Origin: Cloeon dipterum
Taxonomy: Eukaryota; Arthropoda; Insecta; Ephemeroptera; Baetidae
Reading direction: 5' to 3'
Assembly: GCF_949628265.1 (NCBI RefSeq)
Contig: NC_088789.1
Location: 20,515,883-20,579,882, forward strand
Length of the DNA: 64,000 nt
Shown here: piece by piece, positions 49,301 to 60,859 of the stretch
Layout of the letters: every line of letters begins with the position of its first letter
Numbering within the stretch: position 1 is the stretch's first letter
Translations under genes and position numbers: made by a program
Notes under the pieces: generated by a model
Told to the model about the DNA's origin: nothing
The model's database searches: none
Seen by the model: only the letters and a program-made list of their open reading frames with translations

Positions 49301-52300
49301 CTTGTATGTGGAGAAACGGCACGCTGGGATTCTGCAGTGCTTTGCCTCAAACAAGGCTGGCACTGTCAACACAATGACCATGCTGCACGTCAGACCCAAG
49401 CTCATTCACGATGACAAAGGTGAAATATTTTATTACTGTCATCTAATTTGTTCTGATTGACTCTTTTTAAATCAGCAGTTCAACCCAGACAGAACCACAG
49501 AGGAAAGCCTAAAAAAAATGGAAGAAAGAAAAATGGCAACGATAATAATAAAAATCATAGCAAAGGTAAGTCATTTCCTAGATAAACAGATTACATTGGA
49601 TTATGAGAGTTTTTGGTTTGCACTAAATGGATCGCCTATGTTGTGTTCTATTAAATTATTAATTGGAAATTGGAATTAATACTTGTTGTTTATAAATTTG
49701 CACAAAAAATGGCTCCATTATGAGTATGGGTGCTGTTGAAAATCGTCTTTAAGTCAAATTTCTTTCACTATTCTTGACAACCTCTTATCGTGCACAAGAA
49801 ATAAAAACTCAATTTATTTTCCAGATCCTATGATACCTCCTACAAGGCCGAATGTAACTCGCTTGAGCAGCGATTCAGTGATTCTAACGTGGGACGTGCC
49901 CCCTGGAAAATCGTTGAATATCACATTCTTCAGGGTGCAGTACACTGAGTTAAACTCGTCGAATTTGTGGTCAACAGAGGAAGATGATTTGGGACCTCAC
50001 GTCCGCAGCGCTGAAGTGAACAATCTTAAGCCAGGCATGAGTTACAGGTTAGTTGATAAAGTTTTCATCAAATGATTTCATTTTGACTTAAAAAAATGCC
50101 TAGGTTCCGGATCTCAGCTGTTTACACCAACAACGACAACATGCAAGGGCCCAAATCTGCTGTATTTGTGATGCGCAAAGACCCGACGTCCAAGAGGCCC
50201 ATTTCACAACCTGTGATCAAATCTGTGACTGCGGCCGGTACTAATGCCTTGAATGTGAGCTGGGATTTTCCGGTCCCACCCCATCAGCCGATCGAAGGCT
50301 ACTTCATCCACCTACGCAGTGACTCGGTGGCCGGCACCTTTGAGAAACAGATGTGCCAAGACGGAAACTCTCGCTCCTGCTTGGCGAAACACCTTTTGCC
50401 GGACAGCAGATACGAAATCAAGATGCAGGCGTTCAACTCTGCCGGCATTTCTGCTTTCAGCGAGACAATGCATGGAAGAACTGGCTGTAAGTTGAAAAAT
50501 AATATAAACTTTCAAGGGAACAGCTTTTTATTTTTATTTTCATTCTAGATAAGACAGAAGCTGAAGTTTCCAGCGCACCTATCAATCCTGATAACGAATT
50601 ATTAGATGTCGAATATGTTCCTGAGAGCACCAGCAGTTCGTCTCATATGCTTAATCTTGGAATAGCCTTCATATGCATGGTCTTTCTCATCTTCCTCCTC
50701 TTCCTTGGTGGCTACTATTGCAAGAACTGCCAGTCCAGAACAGTAGCCTCAGAACAAGGTAATAAAAACTACAGCAACTGATTTTTTTTAATTTTATCGG
50801 CAAATTATCCAGTTTGTAGGATTTGTCCAAAAACCCGTGAAAAATTTTTGAAAATTAAATTCACAAGATGGCTTTGCTCTGCGCCGATTTACTCAGAATT
50901 GACAGGAATTTGTGACATTTTGAGAGGAAATTTTAATTGTAGCATGAGCAAGTAGAAGCAGAACTGACAACAAAACTATTAGGATTTGACGTTTTATCTA
51001 TTGGACAAACCATTGAAATCATGATGGGAATTCATGCGTAGAGCCTAACCTGATGTGAACCTCAGAAAGTGGTGGACATGTTTTGATTCAACAATTGTAG
51101 TGATTTAATTATGAAGTTAGTACTCAAGTTACCTGAAATTTGGTTTGTAGACAGTGTTCAAAGCGACAAATCAATCGGTGGGTCATTTTTAACGTTCCTA
51201 TAAACTTATAAATTTCGCTCACAGGTTATTTTATTAGGTCAGGAATTTGTAAGTTTGTAGTAAAGCAAAAGAGTTGTGACAAAGTAAAAAAAAATGAAGT
51301 AAAATAATCACAATGGATTTTTCTCTAAGTGGCCAAAATGGAGCTTCCTGACATGACAATAAGCTTGGATATTTTTTTTTAAAATTATCTGAATCTGTTG
51401 ATGAGCCATTAACCAATTTCCTAAGCAAGTCTAAAATCTAGAAATTTTTATGGAAAAAATGCACCAGTGATTGATTCGCCTTTTGAAGTAGAGTCTTTAA
51501 GTAAAATATCACCACGACTGAATAAAAACTGGCTTCACAATTCTATTTTTAAACAAATAAGCCACTTTTTCGTACATTTGAACTGAATGAAATTTCCAGC
51601 ATATTCCAACTTAAATTATGATACAAATTAACAAGAAAATCATTGTCCTTGACTATTCCTCAAGGTGCTTGCTCAAAGTGTGATTAAAATTCATGGATTT
51701 CAAAAAACTCTTCTGCTTGTTACTTCCAGATCAAGAAAAAGAAGCTCAAGCTTACGGCTTGGTAAATGTTGGGAAGTCTGTGACAAATGGAAGTGCTCAT
51801 CATCCGCACCAAATTCGGCACGGGCACAGACACCCAGCAAGGGTGCACATTACTTCCAACCCCTTGGATGGTACTGCTGTGCACTACAAAGTAAGTTATT
51901 TGGTTTTCCAATGCGTCCAACAGGAAATGCATATAAAACTATTATTTGATTTTCTTCACTGCTGAATTTAAAATTATTGACTGATCCCAATAAAAGTTAA
52001 AAAAAATTCATAAGAGCTTATAACTGGAGTTGTTAGAAAAAACAGGAAATTAAAACTCCTAATCCTAACTTAAAATTCATTATGCTATGTGAACAAAATT
52101 TTTAACTAATTTAATGCTCTCCTAGATTAAATTTTCTTAGAGATCTCACAATTAGCCGCTTGATTTAAGGCAGTGGCTGGCGAGACTGGCTTAGCTGAAT
52201 TTTTTGTCCGGCGGTGGCTGGTCATTTTCACCGGCGGCTGGTTTGGCTAACAATACTTTAAACGTGAACTTTGATGGTGCATAACGGCTTTTCTCCTGCA

Positions 52301-52658
52301 CTTTTTAATTTTTGATCGTTTTTCCCGGCGACTGCCCTTGTGACCCAAAATTTGCCAGTTGGCACGACGTAGCGCGGCTGGCCAAGACCTCTAAATTTTC
52401 TTGACATTTATTTTAACTCTTTTTAATTCTTAAAAAATTTACAGTCTCCCAACTAGTTAACTCAATTCAAAATTGTAATTTTAGGCAGAGAGTGTGGTAG
52501 AGGTGGCGAGCCAAAACAACAATTTCTCCGATCCAGCAAGACAGCGTTTGCGAACGAATTCTCTTGACGATGACGAGGACGATCTGGAGGGGACGAGCGG
52601 GTCGGCAGGAAGCAGCGAAGAGGACGCGTCACCTGTACCCTCAAGACAGTGCGTTTGA
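46328..52658 (+). CDS. ihog: Interference hedgehog/brother of ihog-like Hedgehog co-receptor
   Basis: Eleven coding exons: 46328-46403, 46465-46685, 47839-48247, 48301-48516, 49129-49419, 49476-49565, 49825-50047, 50104-50486, 50549-50758, 51730-51890 and 52485-52658. All phases agree, giving about 817 residues. The order is signal peptide (1 to about 22), four Ig domains with Cys pairs and W (about 30-115, 115-225, 235-307, 308-398), a lysine/asparagine-rich linker (404-434), two FN3 domains (about 436-525 and 535-640), a TM helix near 669-692 (LNLGIAFICMVFLIFLLFLG) and a cytoplasmic tail of about 120 residues with acidic SLDDDEDDLEG. Four Ig plus two FN3 plus TM is the ihog/boi layout (vertebrate CDON/BOC relatives). 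FN3-1 binds Hedgehog with heparin, and FN3-2 contacts Patched. The basic linker may add heparin affinity. ihog versus boi cannot be settled by eye. Confidence 0.9.
49476..49478 (+). other. NAGNAG tandem acceptor at ihog linker exon
   Basis: The acceptor reads aaatcagcag|TTCAACCC. Using the first AG adds CAG, which inserts one Ala at the junction (GCA GTT versus GTT). Both choices stay in frame, so two isoforms differing by one residue at the start of the basic linker are expected. Confidence 0.6.
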
Positions 52659-53651
52659 TCAGTGACAAAACTGCCGAAGCGGACAAAGACACAAGACTGT
52701 CTTAATTTATTTCGCTGTTCAACGAATGTGATAATTTGTACAGACAAAGCTCTTTTATGTGCATTTCTGCTGCCATGACTATGTACAGAGCCTCCTTGTA
52801 CAAAACTGGCCCGATTTTTTTTTATATATGACACTATGGCTAGAAGCAAAAGTGTAGAAAGAAATCTCTGCCGTGTCAATTCCTATCAAGCTTGGCTGGC
52901 TTTGAAAATGGTTGGTCTTTTTATTAGAATGTCTCTCTATATACAGTGCAGCTATTTTCTGTTTTGAAATCTCAAGAGTGGCTATGGACAAGTTTTAATT
53001 GTTTTAATTTGTTTGGTGCACCACCTCTGACCGTAAATCAGCGCCCAGTAGTGAAATTTAATACCAGCATGTACGCTGGTTCACTTTCAATTGGCATTCC
53101 GCAGCGTAAGTACTTAAAAATTGCCATATTGTTGTGTTTCTGCTGTAATGAACTTTTAACATTGTAGCTTTGAAAATGCATAATTTTCAAATCTAGTCCT
53201 TGCATTTTACAGAATTAACGATCCTGCTAAGGTGCTGGCAAGCCTATAATTAACCCAGTTATAAGAATCATCTTGTGCACAGTTCATAAAACGATTTTGT
53301 TTTTCGACGTTTAAAGAGAAATTTTTACACAACAAGCAATCTCTTGCCTTTTTGTAGCTCGCATTTTCGTAACTAAGTGTCAATTTCTTCTGGATGAGAC
53401 CGACTGCTGTAGGTTAATAATCCAATCCAAAAGACTGCCTTTGGATCTAGGAGACGAAAATGTTTAGTATCTCGAGTTATGTGTTCGCACGTAGCCGTGG
53501 GTTTTACAATAATGTCAGAAAACAAATGTGTCTCAAATCAGAAGTCTGATTGTAAATAGCGGCAAATAGAAACGAGTGCTCACTGGTTAGTGATGAAAGA
53601 CAAACCCAGTGTTTTTAGAATATATTATTTCCATGTCATGGACTTGCTAGA

Positions 53652-53657
53652 AATAAA
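53652..53657 (+). terminator. Candidate ihog polyadenylation signal
   Basis: AATAAA about 1 kb past the ihog stop. The stretch 52659-54327 between ihog and Hus1 contains no open frame with protein character and most likely holds the ihog 3' UTR and the Hus1 promoter. Confidence 0.3.
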
Positions 53658-54327
53658 ATTGTGCTAATATTTTCATATCATCAATTCAGACCATAAATTT
53701 ATTTCTCTCCCTGTAAGAAAAATATATCACTGTGATATCATATTCTCATGATCCTTCTATTTATTAATATATTAATGTTGTATTTGGACAACAATCATCA
53801 TTCTCTCACTGACTCACAAACCAAGAGGTAGAGTGTCATAATAAGTCCGTCGGGACTGTTAAATAAAAAATGAAATACATTTTTGAATTATTTGATCAAC
53901 TGTAAAATGCTTAGCAATTTAAAAATCAACAAGATTAAAAAGGGGATAGTTACTAGTTAGTTGAGTTTAAATAATAAATATTATTGGATTCGCATTACAT
54001 AGCATTAACAGATAAATATACCGATCAGAATTGTAATAATTGAGGTAATTCACGACGTAATACGTATGTAATAATAATCATTAATGTTGTGTAACTAACT
54101 ATTCCTTCCTGATTATCATTCTTTGCCGCGCGCAAAAGACGATTCAAAAGTCACGTGATGTGTTAAAGCCAATCATCATTGAGATTGAGAGTTTGCGACT
54201 CCCTCCTGGCGGCTAGCAAAACATCAACAAAGGTGTTCCTGGTGTCCCTATGCCCGTTTGGTGTTATCCTTTTTTCCGTGTTTTCCTCAATTTTCTGAAA
54301 GAAAGACACCGAAAGATCGGCTGAATC

Positions 54328-55671
54328 ATGAAGTTTCGAGGAAAAATGACAGATGCTGGGGCTGTGCGTCAGTTGACAAGTACATATGTATAATGTATAC
54401 ATTAGTAAATAAATAGATACATGCATAATTTTTGTGTCATACATAATATGACATGTACTCAACGATTTTATGATTTTGATTAGCTTAATAACTCTTGATC
54501 ACACTGCTACATAATAGATACATACATAATCATAATAATGTATGATATGCACATAATAATTTTATTGTAAAAAAGTTAAAGTAATGTGTACTCATTCATC
54601 CACTTTATTTAAAGACTTGGCAAGCACCCTGGCTAAAATGAAGGCTGCCTCTGTGACCCTGCGACTATCGAAGGACCTGTCTACCTTTTCAATGTGCGAA
54701 GAGGCTGGCAGTGGAGTGATTTGTTGGTGTGCTCTTGAGCAAGGCCAGCTTTTCACTGAACTAACCCTAGAAGGGGCCACAGCCGAGCACAACCAAATCT
54801 GCATGCACCTCAGTCCAGGTATTATTGCGGCAAAATAATCTATTGGTTCTTAACTCGACATTTTGTTGCAGCTTTGGTGGCCAGTGCACTAACCTCGTCA
54901 AAAAATGCCTTGGGCGTTGCCAATAGTGTGAAATTGAAGCTGACCAACAAGAAAAGCCCTTGCCTCACTTTCCAAATTGATTTGGTAATGATAGTTTATT
55001 TATTTCTTACAATCTATTTAATATTTTGTTTTTAGCCAAGCATCGGTTTGAACCCAAGAACATGCATTCATGATGTTCCAATAACTTTGATTCCTCGCTC
55101 TGAGTGGCCCTTGCATGAACACCCAGAAGTTCCAATTCCAAATGTGAGCTTGAAGTTCAATAAGAAACTTTTCCCAAGTCATAATTTTTATTAGATAAGC
55201 ATCCGTGTGTCAAGCGTAAAAAAAGTGAGGACCGTGATTGACCGTCTGCGCAAACTGAGCTCAAAGCTGCACATTCGGGCCTCCAGCAATGGTGACCTTT
55301 GTCTGCGAACTGAGACGGACGCTGGCACTTTTGCAACTTTCTTTCAGCATATGCCCGTCATTCAGTCAGGTAAAAGAACAGTCTGTGCCAAAAGTTTAAC
55401 AATTAATCTCGAAAAATAACAGAAGACACAAATGACGGGAATGTACAGACTGTCTCGCTGTGGATCGACGCGAAAAAAATTGCTCAGTTGCTGGCTAGTG
55501 ATCAGTTAAATACTGAGTATCTCACACTAGGTATGATCTTACTCATTTTATAATTATTTTAACTTATCAAATCATTCTCGCTCAGGTCTCATTGATGACA
55601 GAATGCTGCACGTGATATTGACACAGAATGATATGCACCTGCATTATCTCATTGCAGCTATTTCCCTCTAA
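54328..55671 (+). CDS. Hus1: HUS1 checkpoint clamp (9-1-1) subunit
   Basis: Seven exons: 54328-54379, 54615-54818, 54872-54984, 55036-55143, 55195-55369, 55423-55530 and 55586-55671. All phases agree, giving 281 residues, equal to the family's usual length of about 280. Exon 1 encodes MKFRGKMTDAGAVRQLT; MKFR is the family's characteristic start. Later landmarks are LASTLAKMKAASVTLRLSKD, WCALEQGQLFTEL with EGATAEHNQI, SALTSSKNALGVANSVKLKL then TNKKSPCLTFQI, HDVPITLIPRSEW, and VRTVIDRLRKLSSKL. HUS1 forms the PCNA-like heterotrimer with RAD9 and RAD1, which is loaded at damaged or stalled DNA and activates ATR signalling in the nucleus. The first donor (ACAA|GTACAT) was chosen because the join aligns exactly with recalled insect and vertebrate HUS1. 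No disruption is seen. Introns are short except the first (235 nt). Confidence 0.95.
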
Positions 55672-57680
55672 CATATGGTACAGAATCTAGCTATTTATTC
55701 TCTTATAAATATTTGCACTTAAATGAAATGTTAGCTTGAGTCGCTTTTAAGTGTAAGAGCCAGGCGTTATTTAAAGAGAATTGTTGATGTTTGCAAAATC
55801 CTCTTTACCAATGCATAAACTCATCGCTACAGATTCAGTTGAAGCCAAAATTGACATTGCTAGCACTAAATTTTTGAGAAAAGTGGCTGCAAAGTTAGCA
55901 CTCTTTTCAAATGGAGAGTACTGTCTCCTTACTTAATATCTTATTTTATTTCACAAAAAAAAATTCCCAAGTGTCATACACTATTAAATGAATTTTGATG
56001 AGAGGAATCAAAATCTGCCAAGAAAATGTGGTCAAGTGTTGTAAATTGCGCAGAAAATTTGAATAATTTGAATTTTTACGCTAGCAAAGTCCTTTTTTAG
56101 TTGTTGAAATTTTTAGAACAATTTTTGTATCCATTGTCACCCTGTATAAATCCCCTTTAAAAGGTAAAAAGGTTGATTTATGCAGAAAAATGTAACGTCC
56201 GCGATGGTTGTGTATTAAATTGAATGATCATTGCTCTGCCTTACGAAAAGATTGAAATCTTTTCTATTTGATCTACACTAGCGGTATATTATTTAGCTAT
56301 AAAACATGTCTCTCAGCAGACACAGTAATAAATTAGTAAATGAAGTACTACATATTGTAAACTGCGTTAAATCAGATTGAAAAAACTAATGAGCACGCCT
56401 TAAAATTACAATCTACTTCTTTGCTGCAGAACAAGGTTGGTTTATGACGAAAAGAAATAATGTTCTCCTAAAATACTGACTTAAATTTACTATAGAAATC
56501 TTATTGCTCTATTAAATTCCCGAGGAGTTCAATGCTTTTAAACAAAGTGTAGTTCCCATTGCCTTTTCAGACTAAAACAATAAGAAATGTGCGATTAACC
56601 ACATGGCGTGGAAATTATCTGCTCTTTAAACTAGTGATATTAAAACTACTAAATATTTGCAAGTTTAGAAGCTCAGAGATGAATTTTTAAGTGAGCCAGT
56701 AGCCAATGAATCAATGTTTTCGCTTTTTTACATATAAAATATTCGCGTAACCCTGTTTAAATTTAAATACTAATTGTGATTGTGATTTAAATTAGCATGT
56801 AGTGATAAAACTTGTTAGTTTGATTATCAGAATATGGATATCATCGGACAATTTGTCGAAAACTTACTCCCAATTTTGAAAATCTTCCCTCTGAAAATGA
56901 AAACTGGAAGCATTACTGTAACAGCGTGAACAAAATTTTGAAAAAATGGTAACAATTAAAATATTTTGGTTTTTGGGGATTTTGACACCCGAGAACGATA
57001 TTCGGCGTGAGGGGCGACACATGTAAAACCAAAAGACAATAAATTGCGAGCAAGACAAATTTCATTTCAATTTGAAACCCATTGGAACAAAAATTAACGT
57101 TTTTTTTGGCACATTCGATTGAAGGTATAGCGAGGTATTGCAAATTATTTTTTATTCAATGGTTAAAAAGGGTAATAAGTGTTACTTGTTTCTTCGGTTT
57201 CTCCAATTGACCAATTATATAAACCCTTGGTGTTCGGAGCCGCCAACAGATGGCGCGACTATAGACTCTTTAAAAATTGTCATGGCATTTCTGCTGCGAT
57301 TTCGGTCTCTATCCTTCCACAATGCATTCTTAACTTTATATGCTTTTTTGACGTGCTGAAAACCAGAATTAGTTCAGTCAATAATTGCCCTAGAAGCGTG
57401 AAAAAATTGTTTTGATATAAGTGTTTTGACGTTAGCAGATTTTTTTAATTTTTAATAAAACGTTCATTATGAGAGCGCCTACACTATTAGATGAAAATTT
57501 TTAACGGCCGCAAAAGTGAGACGAAATCCTCCATACAACAGAAGCGTCCTTTTCAATCCCGCGAGAAATATTTTTGTAACTATAAATACTACAGAAAAAA
57601 ATAATCAGTTTATTCGACTGTGTGGTTCGTTATAATAGGCACTAAAATTGCAAACAACGTGGATGCGAGCTACACTGGGA
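55672..57680. other. Downstream of Hus1, no gene recognised
   Basis: AT-rich DNA. A possible Hus1 polyadenylation signal (AATAAA) lies at 56337-56342, but a closer cleavage site is likely. No exon or clear repeat was identified. Confidence 0.4.
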
Positions 57681-58908
57681 GTATATCGTTGTGGTAGCGG
57701 CTAATGACTGTAACTACACTTGGTAGCGAGCGGCGAATGACTGGTAATTCAAATACCTCGGCGTTTTTTACCTTTAACTGCACTTCGTTACCAAACACGG
57801 TTTCGTGCGTCTTTTGTTTTTTTTTTACAATGATCTACACCAGGACAAAATTTTACACCATTATGATGGTTAGAAGCGTGATTTTTATGCCATCTAGTGT
57901 ATGCGATGACAATACATGCAGCAATCGCAGAAATCAAAACTCAATAATCGCCGACATTGTCATCGCCAAATCTCGGGTTTAAGACATCAGAATTACAAGA
58001 ACAGCACACCGTTCAACTCGTCTAAACCTTCCCTAGATAGCCGAAGGGTTTGGAAGGTGATCAACCCTCATCCCCCTTCCACCCTGTGCACTACAGATAA
58101 GATAAAAATCGCGTTGCTTAGCACTTTCAGACACTTTTTCTCTACAAAACAAGTCTCTTAAATTAAAAAAATACTACCCTAAATTGCATTGGCTATCTAT
58201 AGGAAATTGAGATGAGTCGAACGGTGTGCAGTTTTTACATTTTTTTATAATTAGAACCCAAGATTTGGCGGTGGCAATGTTAGCAAAAATGCATGCACGC
58301 GCTCATAATATAACGTTAAACTTGATCTTTGCCGACATAGTCATCCCTAAATCTCGTATTCTAAGCTCTAGACGAGTCGAACGGTGTGCCGTTTTTGCAT
58401 TTCTGACACTTTGAACCCGAGATTTAGCGATGACAATGTTGGCAAAAATCAAATTTTATGTATGCGTGTATGGTATGTATTTTTGCTAATATTTGTCAAA
58501 TTATCACATAATTACGATAATAACCATAATAAATATCAAATTGCATAACTGTATCTTTAATTATTTGCACAAATCAATGTCTTAAGGCAGCATAATTACT
58601 TGGTAATCAAACTCAAATGTTTAATACCACCTTCAGGGTCAAGTTTTGGCTATAAAATAAATTAGTGAGACGAAGATTCTTATGGTGTGACGGTATGAAA
58701 ATAGCTTCACGATAATGTAGATTTTAAATATCGATATCGATTCTACCAACTCATAACGCAAATTTAATAAACTCGTTTTAAGTCTCTCCTGTAAAATCGG
58801 TATCGATGTAAATAAAGGTAAAAAACGCCGAGGTATTTGAATTACCAGTCATTCGCCGCTCGCTACCAAGTGTAGTTACAGTCATTAGCCGCTACCGCAA
58901 CGATATAC
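57681..58908. mobile_element. Non-autonomous DNA element with 96 bp terminal inverted repeats
   Basis: The left arm 57681-57776 and the right arm 58813-58908 are complementary at 95 of 96 positions; the one difference is in GTATATCGTTGTGGTAGC versus GTATATCGTTGCGGTAGC. The 1228 bp element has no coding frame. The interior is a mosaic of direct and inverted copies of an 80-100 nt unit containing GAGTCGAACGGTGTGC and GATTTAGCGATGACAATGTT. No certain target duplication was found, so the superfamily is undecided. Near-identity of the arms suggests recent insertion or arm homogenisation. Confidence 0.85.
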
Positions 58909-59047
58909 CAAAGGGTGGTATTATAAAGATGCCAGTTAGTCAAAGCTAAATCCGGGGTTTCCTTCACCTCTCCCATAAATCAAAACCCGCGCGGAGGTCT
59001 TTGGCCGAAACGAAGCTTGGCAGTCCGAACAAAAAGGAGATTGTTTG

Positions 59048-59401
59048 CAGGGTTGCCAAAAACCCGCATTTTATTAAAGAAAATGCAGTGCCGTGTTAAA
59101 AAAAATCTTTTTTTAAATTTTTACCAGTTCCTTGCAGGCCATGTTTGCACTTCAGTTTTCAATAATTTTCTAATTGACTTGAAAATTTTTTAGACAGAAA
59201 TTTTTGGAGAAGTAAAGATAAGTAAAAATATGCACAATAGAGTAAATTTTGACCACCTTCTAACCACAAATTTTAGATTTTCATAGGGGAAAATCGAATA
59301 AATTCATTTCTTGCGCAAGAAATTGGTAAAAAAATGAGTGGTATAAATAGTTTAAAACCAGTGGGGAAAAAACTGTGTGGTAAGCCAAAAATGCAACCCT
59401 G
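59048..59401. mobile_element. hAT-type MITE with perfect 8 bp target-site duplication
   Basis: The element starts CAGGGTTGCC and ends GGTAAGCCAAAAATGCAACCCTG, short inverted ends of hAT style (CAGGGTTGC). It is flanked by ATTGTTTG on both sides (59040-59047 and 59402-59409), an 8 bp duplication as expected for hAT transposases. It is 354 bp, AT-rich and non-coding. A degraded relative lies at 28.69 kb, and similar motifs (AAAACCCGCATTTTCC) occur near 61270. Confidence 0.88.
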
Positions 59402-59661
59402 ATTGTTTGTTTAGGTGGTTGTATGCGTGGGTGGCGGAAATGCCTTTTGCCGCAATTGTCACGAAAGTCTTTAAACTTGCTGGTCTAGAGGCTGGTCGCT
59501 TCTCGTTGCCAGGTGATATCTTATTCCTCCGTCGAGATTTTTTCTTCGTTTTCGTTCGTTTTGATTCGTGTTCTCATCGAGCACAAGTGTCATCCATCAT
59601 GTGAAAGGTGAAAGATATGTTTCTTTCACACGTTATGAGGATAAATTGGGAAAATTTTTCA

Positions 59662-59740
59662 TGATAAATCGTCTGGTGTGGCCACTACCCTCCACAGGGT
59701 AGTGTCATCGGCGTATTGCTCGAATTGAATTTTTTCTAAC
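59662..59740 (-). mobile_element. Reverse-transcriptase scrap carrying a YADD motif
   Basis: On the minus strand the frame reads KIQFEQYADDTTLWRV and then stops within about 15 codons. YADD is the catalytic motif of reverse transcriptases, and the flanking residues fit LINE-type enzymes. Only about 25 residues are recognisable and nothing of the rest of the enzyme is nearby, so this is a relic. Confidence 0.5.
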
Positions 59741-60123
59741 AGTTTTTTGCTGTGTATAGCGATGCGCTGTGCGATAAAATGCGCCGTGCGATGGAGCGCA
59801 GTGCAGCGCTCTGCTGTGTAGCGATGCCTACAGACTGAAATATAGCGACGAAAGGGAAATTTGGTCAGGAAAAATATAGGAGTTTTCCCTTCCTGCCTTT
59901 TTGGAATCCTGCTCAATTGACCCTTTACCCACTTACATGCACCGATGGCCTATGGGTTAAGGAGAGTAAAACTTTATTCTCCTTACAAAAGCCGGGTCTA
60001 GCGGTCATACGCAAGTGCTTTGGAATCCTTGCTGCGAAGGACATGTGAAAAAGAGAATTGAATCAAAGAATGGCCGTTATTCTGAAAAGTTTTTTGGTCT
60101 ACATCTGGGAGTTAATGACCCTT

Positions 60124-60135
60124 GGGGGGGGGGGG
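60124..60135. repeat. Poly-G run (12 nt)
   Basis: Twelve consecutive G residues on the plus strand. Prone to length error in sequencing. Confidence 0.9.
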
Positions 60136-60335
60136 AGTGAGAAAAGGGTAGCACAGTGGTCAGAAATGATTTTTTACTGGAAAAGACCTGCATTCACAGT
60201 CGAACTAACTAGACTAGAGAAAGCATCAATATTGCATCATGAGTAAAAAAATCCAAAGCTCAAAATTTTGAAAGTTCATGCAAATTGTCCACCATCTAAC
60301 CGCGCAATCAGCGTGATCAGGAAAACAATAAAAAG

Positions 60336-60758
60336 AAACCGATTTGATAGAAGTGCTCCAAAATTTTCCTGAACTCTGCGACAAAACAAATCCAAAATAC
60401 AAGAATGCGAAGTACAAAGACACAGTTTTCCAAAAACTGGACGAGGAATTGAATTTTCAAGGTACTTCCAATATTTTTATTAATTTTTTGATTGAACCAA
60501 ATTTAGATTGATGCAATTACACTAAAATTAACCCAAATAATTTCTAAGAAGCTAAATTATTATCAAAATATTATTATTATATTTATGTTAGGCCTTGAGT
60601 AGTTTTTGATAAGTTGTTGTATTTTTGCATGATTTTTGGCCCTGTATTTAAAAACGCGTTTTCTTTTTTATGTAGAAGGAGAAAGCAAAACACTGCCGAA
60701 GCAGCTTATAAAAACGGCTTCAGACAGCAAAAAAGAGACTATTAAAAAAAAACGATAA
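60336..60758 (+). CDS. MADF-like small gene or relic, two exons (5' end not found)
   Basis: The first segment, 60336..60461, reads TDLIEVLQNFPELCDKTNPK then YKNAKYKDTVFQKLDEELNF. It matches the start of a MADF DNA-binding domain (LIE-x-V-x(4)-P-x-L-x-D-x(2)-H/N-x(2)-YK). A donor (TTTTCAAG|GTACTT) and an acceptor at 60675 (tttttatgtag|AAGG) join in the same phase. The second exon adds EGESKTLPKQLIKTASDSKK and a basic end KKKR before TAA at 60758. AATAAA follows at 60845-60850. The second half of a normal MADF domain (the W/R-rich helix) is absent. The upstream side is weak: a stop lies just before 60335 and the acceptor there is poor, with no start codon found. It may be a truncated gene, a short regulator, or a decayed transposon-derived gene. 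Confidence 0.4.
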
Positions 60759-60844
60759 GTGGAACTGCTTCCTGCCTTGAAACTTCTTGGCAGTTTTGGA
60801 AACAACCGCTCTAATTTCTGAATGATTATGTTGGTGTCATGAAA

Positions 60845-60850
60845 AATAAA
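60845..60850 (+). terminator. Polyadenylation signal after the MADF-like exons
   Basis: AATAAA lies 87 nt past the stop codon at 60758. It supports the plus-strand exon pair being transcribed. Confidence 0.4.
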
Positions 60851-60859
60851 ACTGTAAGC

